This document shows positions 1-8,729 of a DNA stretch of 64,000 nt, piece after piece. The notes under the pieces are model-generated. The model did no database searches, was not told where the DNA came from, and worked only from the letters and a program-made list of their open reading frames with translations. The stretch lies in contig QKMZ01000003.1 of assembly GCA_003242885.1 (NCBI GenBank), positions 558,001 through 622,000 on the forward strand, read 5' to 3'. Both the position numbers and the translations under genes were made by a program. Source of the DNA: Candidatus Melainabacteria bacterium. GTDB taxonomy: Bacteria; Cyanobacteriota; Vampirovibrionia; Obscuribacterales; Obscuribacteraceae. The number at the start of each line of letters is the position of its first letter. Positions within the stretch are counted from its first letter, which is position 1.

Positions 1-530
1 ACTCCTGGGGAGCGCCTGGAAGCGACAAAGCCAGTCAAGTCTCCATGCAAGTCACGGCGGTCGGCGATCAGACAACCCTAGTATTGACTCACAGCCAACT
101 GCCCACAGAAGCAATGGCAGAGGTGATGGCTGGTTGGCACGCAATTCTCGATGCATTGAAAGCGCGTCTGGCCGGACTGACTCCAACCAAATTCAGCAAG
201 CGCTTCAAGGAAGTGCTGCAAACATACATAGCAGTAGTTGCCACGACACTGGTAGTGGCTAGCGTCGCTTCGCAGTCTGCCGAAGCCAGCAACTTGAGCC
301 CGGAGACATACAACACGCTGAAGGTTCAGAGGACAAATGCAGAGGCGAAATATGACGCAATAGCGCGGGATGCAGAGGACTTAAAACGGCGCATCGCTGA
401 ATTGAAACGCGACAACACTTCCGAAGCTGCGAGCGCAGCAGGCTCGCTGGAAAATAAACTCGATAGCTCTTACCGCGAGCTGAAAGATCTCGACTACACC
501 ATTCGCGATCTCAACAACGCGATGCGCTAA
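1..530 (+). CDS. SRPBCC/AHSA1-like C-terminus fused to exported coiled-coil segment (5' partial)
   Basis: The frame is open to the left edge, so the gene starts outside the window; the ATG at 45 is internal. The first ~55 residues after the edge resemble the end of an AHSA1-type SRPBCC domain (LTHSQLP, then GWHAILDALKARL, the usual last strand and helix). They are followed without a stop by a basic stretch and a hydrophobic segment (about residues 60-76 from the ATG at 45) ending in an AEAS-like cleavage site, which resembles a signal peptide. The last ~80 residues are charged and predicted coiled coil. A cytosolic SRPBCC domain followed by a signal-like segment is odd; it may be a true fusion or the relic of a deletion that joined two genes. 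Function unknown. Confidence 0.6.
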   Translation, partial: SWGAPGSDKASQVSMQVTAVGDQTTLVLTHSQLPTEAMAEVMAGWHAILDALKARLAGLTPTKFSKRFKEVLQTYIAVVATTLVVASVASQSAEASNLSPETYNTLKVQRTNAEAKYDAIARDAEDLKRRIAELKRDNTSEAASAAGSLENKLDSSYRELKDLDYTIRDLNNAMR

Positions 531-723
531 TTTGGATTTTCGGGCGGATTCGTAATCGGAATTGGTTTGTAACAACTAACGTTTGCAGACGGCCAAAAAG
601 TATTGACAGAAGTTTTTCTGCCGTCAAAATTGAACGTATGCATACACATGTCACATTCGGACCACCCCCTAGCCCGCGACCTCGCACCACGGGTTAGTCT
701 TTGCGTTCCGATGCGACAAGGCT

Positions 724-750
724 CGATCTCGTAGGATACGAGGTCGCTTT
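724..750 (+). terminator. Hairpin with T-run between the SRPBCC-like gene and proS
   Basis: A 9-bp stem (724-732 with 738-746, one G-T pair) with a 5-nt loop is followed by CTTTT. It may end the upstream transcript or act as a leader hairpin for proS, which starts 47 bases further on. The rest of 531-797 shows no gene. Confidence 0.45.
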
Positions 751-797
751 TGCAAAACCATTTTTCCAATAACTAATTCGCGCAGAGGTCATACATT

Positions 798-2528
798 ATG
801 CGATGGTCACAGCTTTTCATTCCGACGTTGAAAGAAGATCCGTCCGCAGCTGAAACAGCCAGCCACAAATTGCTCATGCGAGCAGGCTATATTCGTCCTT
901 TGGGTTCTGGCATCTATAGCCTGCTTCCGCTTGCTCAAAGGGTTCGCCTCAAGATCATAAACATCATACGAGAAGAGATGAATGCCATTGGTGGACAAGA
1001 ATTTGTTTTGCCGGCGCTGCATCCGACAGAACTTTGGGAAGAGTCAGGAAGGCTGAGCACTATGGGCGATATCATGTTTCGCCTCAAAGATCGCAAAGGG
1101 TCCGACCATGTGTTAGGCGTGACGCACGAAGAAGTCTTTACTTCAATCGCGCGAAACGCGCTCAACTCCTACCGCCAGCTTCCGCAGATTTGGTATCAGT
1201 TTCAAACAAAGTTTCGCGACGAATTGCGTCCGAAATCAGGTTTACTGAGAGTGCGAGAGTTCACAATGAAAGACTCGTATTCATTTGATGTGGATTCCGA
1301 TGGGCTTGATAAAAGTTTCGCTCTGCACAAAGCCGCATACGAAAAGATATTCAGACGTGCAGGCTTACAGTTCGTTGCAGTAGAAGCGAGCTCGGGCGCA
1401 ATGGGAGGCAGCGCTTCGACAGAGTTTATGGTGCTTACAGAAGCAGGCGAAGACATGGTTGTCCTATGCAAAGAGTGCGGCTATGCGGCGAACGTCGAGA
1501 AAGCCGTTGCGGCTTTCGACAAATACGAATTCGGCAATGGAAAATCAGAACTCGAGAAGTTTCCGACTCCAGGCTTGAGAACAGTAGAACAGCTAGCAAA
1601 CTTTGCAGACGTCGGAGCAGCGAAGAATCAGATCAAAACACTTGTTTATTCTGCCGACGATCAGCTGGTTCTTGTGCTCCTACGTGGAGATCACGAGCTC
1701 AACACGACCAAACTTATGGATTTCTTGGGTGCAGAAACAGTTCGCGCAGCAGAAGAGCAAGAGATTTTCGAGGCCATGGGCGCGCACGCCGGCTCACTCG
1801 GGGGAGTGGGTGTTAAACCGTCAGCAGCGAAAGGCAAAATCGCAAAGATCTTTCTTGATTGCGCTCTCAAAGACCGCTCCAATATGGTGACCGGAGCTAA
1901 CCATGACGATTTCCACTACAAAGGCGTAGACATCGAGCGAGATATCGAGGCGACAGCTTGGAGCGACTTTCGCAGCGTAAAGACGGGAGATGCCTGCATC
2001 AAATGTGGTGGCATATTGACGATCGAGAAATCGCTGGAAATTGGTCACATCTTCAAACTAGGTACACGCTATTCGACAACTATGAGTGCCAGCGTGCTCA
2101 TTTCCTCGGGAGAGAAAGTACCGATTGTAATGGGAAGTTATGGCATAGGCGTGGAGCGCTTGCTTGCAGCGGCTGTGGAAGGCAGCCACGACAAAAAGGG
2201 AATTGTCTGGTCGCAAGCCCTGGCTCCTTATGATGTCATCGTCAACGTCATCAATGGCGCAGACGAAGAAGCTCTCGCCGCAGGCGAGAAGCTGTATTCG
2301 GAGCTGATGTCCTCCGGAATCGACGTTTTGCTTGACGACCGCGCTGAGCGACCGGGATTCAAGTTTGCCGATAACGATTTGATTGGGGTACCGCTCCGAA
2401 TCAACATAGGAAAGAAGCTCAAAAACGGCATTGTCGAGCTGGTCGAGCGCACTTCGGGCAAGAATGAAGACATTCAACTCCAGAATGCAGTCGACCTTCT
2501 GAAACAGAAGATTTCTGGCGCCTCGTAG
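798..2528 (+). CDS. proS: Prolyl-tRNA synthetase
   Basis: Charges tRNA-Pro with proline in the cytoplasm. The 576-residue length and order match the bacterial-type class II enzyme. The N-terminal catalytic core carries motif 1 around residues 30-60, motif 2 near residue 140 (FRDELRPKSGLLRVREF), and motif 3 near 440 (GIGVERLLAA). An editing/insertion domain sits at about 220-400, and the anticodon-binding domain from about 470 has the DDRAERPGFKFADNDLIG signature. The gene stands alone, with a candidate terminator hairpin upstream and an unrelated exported-protein gene 152 bp downstream. Identification is firm. Confidence 0.97.
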   Translation: MRWSQLFIPTLKEDPSAAETASHKLLMRAGYIRPLGSGIYSLLPLAQRVRLKIINIIREEMNAIGGQEFVLPALHPTELWEESGRLSTMGDIMFRLKDRKGSDHVLGVTHEEVFTSIARNALNSYRQLPQIWYQFQTKFRDELRPKSGLLRVREFTMKDSYSFDVDSDGLDKSFALHKAAYEKIFRRAGLQFVAVEASSGAMGGSASTEFMVLTEAGEDMVVLCKECGYAANVEKAVAAFDKYEFGNGKSELEKFPTPGLRTVEQLANFADVGAAKNQIKTLVYSADDQLVLVLLRGDHELNTTKLMDFLGAETVRAAEEQEIFEAMGAHAGSLGGVGVKPSAAKGKIAKIFLDCALKDRSNMVTGANHDDFHYKGVDIERDIEATAWSDFRSVKTGDACIKCGGILTIEKSLEIGHIFKLGTRYSTTMSASVLISSGEKVPIVMGSYGIGVERLLAAAVEGSHDKKGIVWSQALAPYDVIVNVINGADEEALAAGEKLYSELMSSGIDVLLDDRAERPGFKFADNDLIGVPLRINIGKKLKNGIVELVERTSGKNEDIQLQNAVDLLKQKISGAS

Positions 2529-2680
2529 AGGTAGCAAAGAGTCAAGACTTTTGCGATATAATGGCGCAACTGGGGACTTCCTTTCAGCGATCCGATCGAT
2601 AAGATCTACGTGATCGCAGCTATCGCCGTCTGGCGACAAAGGAAAAGGCTCACCGACGTCACTACACAAAAGAGAAAGCC

Positions 2681-3742
2681 ATGCAAAGAATTACAAAATC
2701 CACCGTTCTGGCAATCAGTCTTGCAGTCACACTGTCGCTGACATTCGCCGTCGATGTGATGGCGCAGCAAGATGCGCAACCGGTTGGGCAGACCAGCATG
2801 ACTCTCTACCAAGTCGTCACTGACGGCTCGGGTCAGCAGTACATCCAAACAAAAGCTGGTCCCAAGCTGCCGTTGCCCGGGGCCGGACTGCCGCCTGGCA
2901 CACAACAAGTTGCTATCTATCGCGACCAGGCCAGCAATTACTGGTATACCGACCGCAACAACCAACCAGTGGAAGTAACTGCTGCACAATTGCAGGGCTA
3001 CCTCAACCGCCTCTACGGCTCACACGGGGCACCGCAACAACAGCAGCAACAATCGCAGCCACAACAAGTCAACAACTACTATTCCGGTTCTGGAAACTCG
3101 GGAAGTAGCAACGGCATGGGAATGGTGGGGACAGGACTTGCAGCCGCCGGAGGTGCAATGGCCGGCGCGGCAATTTCAAATTCTATGTACAACAACAATG
3201 ACTATTATCACGGCGTGCCTTACGGGGTTCCGATGTATCGCAATGCCACAAACAACAAGCCCTACTATGTAAACGCCGGTGGCAATCAGGTTTATGTCAA
3301 CAACAGCGAGAAAAATGCTGCAGTAATGAACCAGTGGAATCAACAGGGCAACTGGGAAAACCGCAATCAATGGGCTAATCAAGCGAATGGACAGCGCGCA
3401 AACAATGCGCAGGACGCAGCAGCTGCAAACGGTATGAATGGTATGCGTAATCGCGAAGGCAGCGAGCAGGGCGAAGGCGGCGGACGCATGGGCGGCAGAT
3501 TTGGTCGCGGCGCAGAGGGCGGTCAGGGCAATGACGGCGATGGCGGCGGACGCCTGGGCGGAAGGTTCGGAAACCGCGATGGAAACGACCAGGGAGCGGC
3601 CCTTAACCAGGGCGCAAACGAAGGCGGTCGATTCGGCGGAAATAATGGCGGCGGTCGCTTCGGCGGCGGCAATGAGGGCGGCGGACGCTTTGGCGGTGCA
3701 GAAGGTCGCAGTGGCAGACGCGGTGGATTCAGAGGCCGCTAA
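2681..3742 (+). CDS. Exported Gly/Asn/Gln-rich protein with GGRFGG repeats
   Basis: Not a family I recognise. Residues 1-29 form a signal peptide ending in VMAQ. Residues 40-110 are a compact region with a YQVVTDGSGQQYIQ and YWYTDRNNQP pattern that may be a small folded domain. A Gln run (120-128), a glycine/alanine-rich hydrophobic stretch (about 148-168) and a Tyr/Asn-rich part follow. The last ~100 residues are repeats built on GGRFGG/GGGR, ending in basic GRRGGFRGR. The composition suggests an envelope or surface protein with a basic glycine-rich tail that could bind polyanions or wall polymer; that is inference. A TATAAT sequence at 2557-2562 might be its -10 box, but no good -35 accompanies it. 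Confidence 0.75.
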   Translation: MQRITKSTVLAISLAVTLSLTFAVDVMAQQDAQPVGQTSMTLYQVVTDGSGQQYIQTKAGPKLPLPGAGLPPGTQQVAIYRDQASNYWYTDRNNQPVEVTAAQLQGYLNRLYGSHGAPQQQQQQSQPQQVNNYYSGSGNSGSSNGMGMVGTGLAAAGGAMAGAAISNSMYNNNDYYHGVPYGVPMYRNATNNKPYYVNAGGNQVYVNNSEKNAAVMNQWNQQGNWENRNQWANQANGQRANNAQDAAAANGMNGMRNREGSEQGEGGGRMGGRFGRGAEGGQGNDGDGGGRLGGRFGNRDGNDQGAALNQGANEGGRFGGNNGGGRFGGGNEGGGRFGGAEGRSGRRGGFRGR

Positions 3743-3833
3743 ACAACATAGCTAGATTTCATAGCCAAATTTCATAGCCAACTTTATAGCTGATGTACAC
3801 AGAGGCCTGACATAGTTACGTCACCCGGCTGAA

Positions 3834-4781
3834 CTATTTCAGAGGAGGGTGCTTACTCAAATATTTCGCTGCGCCGTCGCTGAGCAAATCGCGGTGCATG
3901 CGCCATTCATCTTTGAAAAAGGCAACCGCAATCTTCCTATCAAGAATGTGCGTGCCAACAAGGTTTAAACCGTCCAACTCTTCTGATAGACCTTCGCAGT
4001 AATAGAGTCGTGCGCCCTCTCGTTTTACCTTCAACAGTTTTCCAAAATACTGCATGGTGGTGTGGCGCTCGCGTGGCATATGTCCGCTCACAACCACAAC
4101 ATTCAATCCTTCCCAGCGCTCAGCTCCCAGCTGTTTTCTCCATTGCCGTACTTGAGTATCAATGGCAAGCAATTGGTCGGCCACAGCATCATCAACGTTC
4201 TGCATAACCATCTTTTCAGAGTCACGGCAGAAAGAAGTCAACGCTTCAGCAGAAACGCGCCGCTCTGCAATCACAGCGCTCTGAAGTTTGAGAGACATAT
4301 TGATCAGCTGCTTCTGTCGATCTAGTAAATCACCTTTGAGTCCGGTCGCATCCAACGACGCCAACGCTTTCTCGGAAAGCCTTTTCAATTCTTGAATCTG
4401 CTTTACTTTCATTTCGCTGAGAATCTGATCCGCATCGAGTTCGAGCGCGACAAAAGTAGCCAGCACGATGTGGTCTACCGACTTCAGTAGTGTGTACTTA
4501 TCCGAAATTATTTGCGTGGTTTCTTTCGTCGAACCATCGTGCAAACTAAGCACATCATTAATAGCTACGATAATCGGCTGAGACTTCTTTATTGTCCGCG
4601 TGCGGGTTTCGGAATACAGCTCGCGAAACTTATCATTAACCGCTTGAAACTGAGGTTGCATCTTTATCTTGACACCATTTACGGTGCCAACTGTATCTGC
4701 TGGAACAGTCTCTTTTGCGCAAACTAACGAACAAGAAAGAGCGTATGAAATCAAGCACGAGCTCAGCAATTTTTTTCTCAT
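3834..4781 (-). CDS. Exported protein of unknown function
   Basis: I chose the ATG at 4781, since an AGGA motif lies just upstream; a TTG start at 4796 would add five residues. The product has a signal peptide (MRKKLLSSCLIS... to VCAKE) followed by about 290 mostly helical residues with long charged heptad-like stretches (about 95-190), suggesting a helical bundle. A C-terminal part has short hydrophobic strands (NVVVVSGHMPRERH, IAVAFFKDEWRMH). No catalytic motif is recognised. It is followed in the same direction by nothing close; its 5' end lies 83 bp from the stop of the LRR gene, so the two minus-strand genes could be co-transcribed. Function unknown. Confidence 0.7.
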   Translation of the reverse strand: MRKKLLSSCLISYALSCSLVCAKETVPADTVGTVNGVKIKMQPQFQAVNDKFRELYSETRTRTIKKSQPIIVAINDVLSLHDGSTKETTQIISDKYTLLKSVDHIVLATFVALELDADQILSEMKVKQIQELKRLSEKALASLDATGLKGDLLDRQKQLINMSLKLQSAVIAERRVSAEALTSFCRDSEKMVMQNVDDAVADQLLAIDTQVRQWRKQLGAERWEGLNVVVVSGHMPRERHTTMQYFGKLLKVKREGARLYYCEGLSEELDGLNLVGTHILDRKIAVAFFKDEWRMHRDLLSDGAAKYLSKHPPLK

Positions 4782-4863
4782 AGCTTCCTTTGGCAATAGC
4801 CACTAACGCTCAAATCAGCGATGATTGTTGCACATTTACAACTCTATTTTCTAGCTCAACCGC

Positions 4864-5820
4864 TCAGTGCAGTGGCGCAAACAATTCGGTCGGAACAACC
4901 TGCTCTCGCGAACCATCATGAATCTCCAAACGCGGCATTAGTTTTTTCAGCTGACTTCTATCGGCAATTTTAATATCCTTCATTCGAACAGTGACGTGAC
5001 GCAATTTCGGTAAGGCTTTCAATCGCTTCAATCCTTCGATTGTCACATTCGTATCAGTGAGATCAAGAGAGCGCAATGTTCTGTATTTGAGCAAAGAATC
5101 AATGCACTTATCCGTCAAATTATTGCGGCGAAGAACAAGAGACTGCAACTTCGGAAACGAAGGAAGCTCAATCACAGCTTTATCCGTCAACTGCGTCCCA
5201 GTCAGCTCAAGCAAGAAGAGGTTTTTCAACGGCTCCAATGGTTTATCCACAGCTTCGCCCAGTGCCAGACGCGAAAGGTTCAGGTTGTGCAACAACGGCA
5301 TATTACGCAGTACCGCAAGCCCCTTAGGACTGACCAGAGTGTCGCAAATGCTCAGCTTCCGCAGATCTTTCAAAGGACTGAGATGTTTTGCACCTTCGTC
5401 TGTAAGGTCCACGCCTTGCAAATTCAGGATCACGAGGCCTTTTTGAGTGCACATGTCCGCAATTGCTTTGTCATCAACTTCCATATCTCGACATATCAAA
5501 CCGCGCAGAGTACCAGGAGGCAGGGTGCGGAGGAATTTTGTATTTTGCCCGCCATTGTAGTTCAAAGTCAGATGAATCATGCAACCGGGCGGCACTGTGA
5601 TTTTTCCCGTCGCCCAAGCATCCGGGCGAACAAATGTGTCGTCCATAGGATCCGTCGCCGTTCGAATAATGCAATACCGACCAATTGCAGGCTTAGGAAA
5701 GTACAGAACCAATGATTTATCGCCGGCCGCAGTGGGCAGCGCCATAAAGAACAAAACCCACAAGAAAGCAGGCGGCAAGGCGACCCAAAATGCAGATTTG
5801 GCATTCTTTATCAGCTTCAT
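4864..5820 (-). CDS. Exported or membrane-anchored leucine-rich repeat protein
   Basis: Residues 8-32 are a hydrophobic signal peptide or anchor. From about residue 105 on there are at least six leucine-rich repeats of about 24 residues, with the pattern LxxLxLxxTxLTDxG (for example DLTDEGAKHLSPLKDLRKL, TQLTDKAVIELPSF, NNLTDKCIDSLLKY). These resemble the repeats in the outer half of the Ser/Thr kinase encoded divergently at 5958. The N-terminal 70 residues before the repeats (CIIRTATDP, ATGKITVPPG) also resemble the kinase's juxtamembrane region (GRIVFSVQG). So this gene looks like a free ectodomain of that receptor-like kinase. It is divergently arranged with the kinase gene, with 137 bp between. 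Confidence 0.8.
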   Translation of the reverse strand: MKLIKNAKSAFWVALPPAFLWVLFFMALPTAAGDKSLVLYFPKPAIGRYCIIRTATDPMDDTFVRPDAWATGKITVPPGCMIHLTLNYNGGQNTKFLRTLPPGTLRGLICRDMEVDDKAIADMCTQKGLVILNLQGVDLTDEGAKHLSPLKDLRKLSICDTLVSPKGLAVLRNMPLLHNLNLSRLALGEAVDKPLEPLKNLFLLELTGTQLTDKAVIELPSFPKLQSLVLRRNNLTDKCIDSLLKYRTLRSLDLTDTNVTIEGLKRLKALPKLRHVTVRMKDIKIADRSQLKKLMPRLEIHDGSREQVVPTELFAPLH

Positions 5821-5957
5821 TCCGGCCCCGGTCTTCTAAGCCAATACCTTACGTAACCTACCATACAACGGGTAAGAGGCGTGATTGGGCTAGACGGGTA
5901 TAAAGAATCTGTTCGAAGCCTTACTTTAGGAAGGCTGGAATCTCACCGCAGAGCACT

Positions 5958-7973
5958 ATGCCGCCCAACGACGAGACGAACAAAAGCTGGGAAAGGGAAG
6001 CAAGCGACGAGCGCACACTTGACGCTTCGAATCCGTTCGCCCAAATGCCTGGTTCATCGTTATCAATCGGCACAATGGTCGAAGGCAAATACCGTCTCGT
6101 CGACAGCATTGGCGAAGGCGGCATGGGCGTTGTCTACAAAGTAGAGCAAGTCTTGCTCAACAGACAGATGGCGCTGAAAACTCTTGCGGGCACGGAGTTT
6201 TCAGAATCATCAATCAAGCGTTTTCACGCGGAAGCGAAGTTACTGGCAAAACTCGACCATCCTGGACTGGTGAAGGTCCGTGATTTCGGTTTTATCGACA
6301 ATGTAAAGCCATTTCTGGTGATGGATTTTGTCCAGGGCAGAACGCTGTCGTCCGTGCTGAAAACATCCGGAGTCATGCCGCTCGATGTCGCAATCAAGAT
6401 CTTCGTCGAGCTGTGCTTTGCGCTAGGATACGCACACAATCACAATATCGTTCATCGAGATATTAAGCCCTCGAACATCATGCTAACGACACCTGGCATC
6501 GATTCTGAAAACGAACATGTGAAGGTTCTCGACTTCGGAATTGCAAAACTTTTGCACCGCGGACTAAACGAAACAGATTCGCTGACACGCACCGGAGAAA
6601 TATTCGGCAGCCCTTTCTACATGAGCCCTGAGCAATGTCTTGGCAAACCGGTCGACCATCGCTCGGATATTTATTCGATGGGTTGTGTGATGTTCGAAGT
6701 GTTGACTGGTGCCCCTCCTTTTTCTGGTGAAACATCCATCGCGACGATAATGAAACATCAAAGCGAGATGCCACTCACACTAAAAGAAGCTTCGATGGGA
6801 AGAGAGTTTCCCGAAGAAGTCGAAAGCCTCGTTGCAAACATGCTGGAGAAAGATCCGGACAAACGCATTCAAAGCTTGCTCGATGTGGCGCAAATTTTAA
6901 TCGGGGTTCAAAAGGGTTTAACAGGCACCGCCATCCTCAACAAAGCTGTCGTGGTGCCGGACAAGAAGCAAACAAATCCGCAGACAAAATATCTTCTCAT
7001 CGCAGCATGCATTCTTTTCACCGGCGTTTTAGGCATGCTTGGAATAGTATGCTACAACCAAATGCAATCCCAAAAGCCAATTGAACACGCGCCGGATTTG
7101 CCCAGATTGCCCTGGTCGAAAATCTCGCAAGACGGAAAGTTTCGTATATTCAATTTTCCCGAGAGCTTCTCAATTGGACGGATTGTATTCTCCGTACAAG
7201 GACAACGCGTCAAGAAAGATGCCAGAGGGCTAGTGACGTTCCCGGCTGACAAGGAATTGCAGTTTGTCCCGAACTCTCTTTTTCTTTCACACCCTCAATT
7301 CATGAACAACTTCGCAGAGGATGACATTGCGATATTAGATTTCAAAGACGCCAGTTTGACCGACGAAGGATACGCATACAAAATAACGGCCCAAGCGCCA
7401 CTCTCAGACGATGAGATGGTGTATGTCAGCCACCTCAAAAAACTCAAAGGACTGGGCATCAAAAATTGCAAAATCACTGACACCGGACTCGGCTACATCA
7501 AGACCTTGCCTCTCAAGTCGTTGAATATTGACGGAACCGATGTCACATGGAAAGGTCTCAGCAACATGGATTGCATCAAACATCTAGAGTTCTTGAGGGC
7601 TTGTCACTTAAGAGAAGGCGGCAAAATAATCAAAGCGCTCAAAGGGTCCAGGTCGATGCACTTTCTATCGCTTACAGGCTCGGATGTGTGCGATGAAGAC
7701 TTGAAAGATCTAGCGACGATGCCAAATCTGCAAGAACTCAATATCGGCTACAACAGCAAAATCACCAAGAAAGGACTGGCTTATTTGACTCCTCTAAAAA
7801 ACCTTCAGTCCATCTCTGTAGACAAATGCGGAGTATCCGTCAGAGACGCGATCGACGTTCTAAAAACTATGAACCTTAGATATCGACCGGAATTTCCGGA
7901 AGACATCACGCCCGAATTGGAAAAGGAAATGTGCGAGATCTGGCCACAAGTAGAAAATAAACGCTCTCACTAG
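5958..7973 (+). CDS. Receptor-like Ser/Thr protein kinase with LRR ectodomain
   Basis: Hanks-type kinase of PknB architecture. Kinase motifs are complete: Gly loop IGEGGMGVV (51-59), Lys74, Glu92, catalytic loop HRDIKPSN (166-173), DFG (192-194), and SPEQ at about 223-226. One transmembrane helix follows at about 345-366. The outer part (370-671) begins with a region resembling the neighbouring exported LRR protein and continues with leucine-rich repeats (DASLTDEG, NCKITDTGLGYIKTLPLKSL, SDVCDEDLKDLATMPNL). The cytosolic kinase probably responds to an extracellular ligand or to the LRR protein encoded divergently upstream. The kinase motifs suggest full activity. The ligand and substrates are unknown. 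Confidence 0.93.
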   Translation: MPPNDETNKSWEREASDERTLDASNPFAQMPGSSLSIGTMVEGKYRLVDSIGEGGMGVVYKVEQVLLNRQMALKTLAGTEFSESSIKRFHAEAKLLAKLDHPGLVKVRDFGFIDNVKPFLVMDFVQGRTLSSVLKTSGVMPLDVAIKIFVELCFALGYAHNHNIVHRDIKPSNIMLTTPGIDSENEHVKVLDFGIAKLLHRGLNETDSLTRTGEIFGSPFYMSPEQCLGKPVDHRSDIYSMGCVMFEVLTGAPPFSGETSIATIMKHQSEMPLTLKEASMGREFPEEVESLVANMLEKDPDKRIQSLLDVAQILIGVQKGLTGTAILNKAVVVPDKKQTNPQTKYLLIAACILFTGVLGMLGIVCYNQMQSQKPIEHAPDLPRLPWSKISQDGKFRIFNFPESFSIGRIVFSVQGQRVKKDARGLVTFPADKELQFVPNSLFLSHPQFMNNFAEDDIAILDFKDASLTDEGYAYKITAQAPLSDDEMVYVSHLKKLKGLGIKNCKITDTGLGYIKTLPLKSLNIDGTDVTWKGLSNMDCIKHLEFLRACHLREGGKIIKALKGSRSMHFLSLTGSDVCDEDLKDLATMPNLQELNIGYNSKITKKGLAYLTPLKNLQSISVDKCGVSVRDAIDVLKTMNLRYRPEFPEDITPELEKEMCEIWPQVENKRSH

Positions 7974-8047
7974 GATAGAAAGATTGCCTATTTAGAAACA
8001 TGAAAAATTTCAGTAATCGGAATAGAAATCTGTGCTAAACATAATCT

Positions 8048-8725
8048 ATGGCTAAGATACTTGTAGTCGAAGATGACTCGATGTTGCGACAGCTGGTGAA
8101 AGACACGCTGCAGGCTGAACGTCACGTAGTCGACGAATGCGAAGATGGTCGCAGTGGCATGGCTTTCATCGACGCAGGCAGCTATGATTTGCTGGTGCTC
8201 GACTGGGAGCTTCCACACAAGTCAGGCATCGAACTTTGCGGTCATTTTCGCAACCAAGGCGAACAGGCTCCAGTCCTTTTCCTGACTGCACGCGCCTCCA
8301 TGGACGACAAAGAGCGGGGCTTCGCAGTCGGTGCGGATGATTATTTGACAAAACCATTCGACGTCCGCGAGTTGGCTATTCGCGTTAGGGCTCTGCTGAA
8401 ACGCCCACAGCAAATGACAAATGATGTTTTAAACATCGCGGGAATACAGCTTGATACCAATTCCGGTGTGGTGAAACGCGGAGATTCTCTTGTAAGGTTG
8501 CAACCACGAGAACTTGCTCTTCTCGAATTTCTCATGCGCCACCCAAACACATTTTTCACAGCAGAATCACTGATGGCGCGCGTTTGGGACACTGATTCAG
8601 AAGCAACGGAAGTGGCACTGCGCAGTTGCATTACCAAAATGCGCAGAAAAATGGACGTCGAAGGGCAGCCATCTTTCATTGAAACATCCAAAGGCTTGGG
8701 TTATCGAATCAATACCAAGAGCTAG
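8048..8725 (+). CDS. OmpR/PhoB-family response regulator
   Basis: DNA-binding response regulator. The receiver domain (1-118) has the acid pair D9/D10, phospho-acceptor D52, T80 and K102. The winged-helix domain (about 128-225) has the usual ending FIETSKGLGYRI. The gene is followed four bases after its stop by the double histidine kinase, clearly its partner. The 74 bp upstream contain CATAAT at about 8038-8043, very close to the ATG, so a leaderless transcript is possible. Target genes are unknown. Confidence 0.95.
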   Translation: MAKILVVEDDSMLRQLVKDTLQAERHVVDECEDGRSGMAFIDAGSYDLLVLDWELPHKSGIELCGHFRNQGEQAPVLFLTARASMDDKERGFAVGADDYLTKPFDVRELAIRVRALLKRPQQMTNDVLNIAGIQLDTNSGVVKRGDSLVRLQPRELALLEFLMRHPNTFFTAESLMARVWDTDSEATEVALRSCITKMRRKMDVEGQPSFIETSKGLGYRINTKS

Positions 8726-8729
8726 CGTA

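Noticed and set aside
2534..2562. Promoter with TATAAT before the exported Gly-rich protein
   Set aside because: No acceptable -35 box at the right distance, so it was mentioned only within the gene entry.
3438..3755. Alanine-rich frame inside the Gly-rich exported gene
   Set aside because: It is the shifted reading of the GGRFGG repeat DNA and has no start support.
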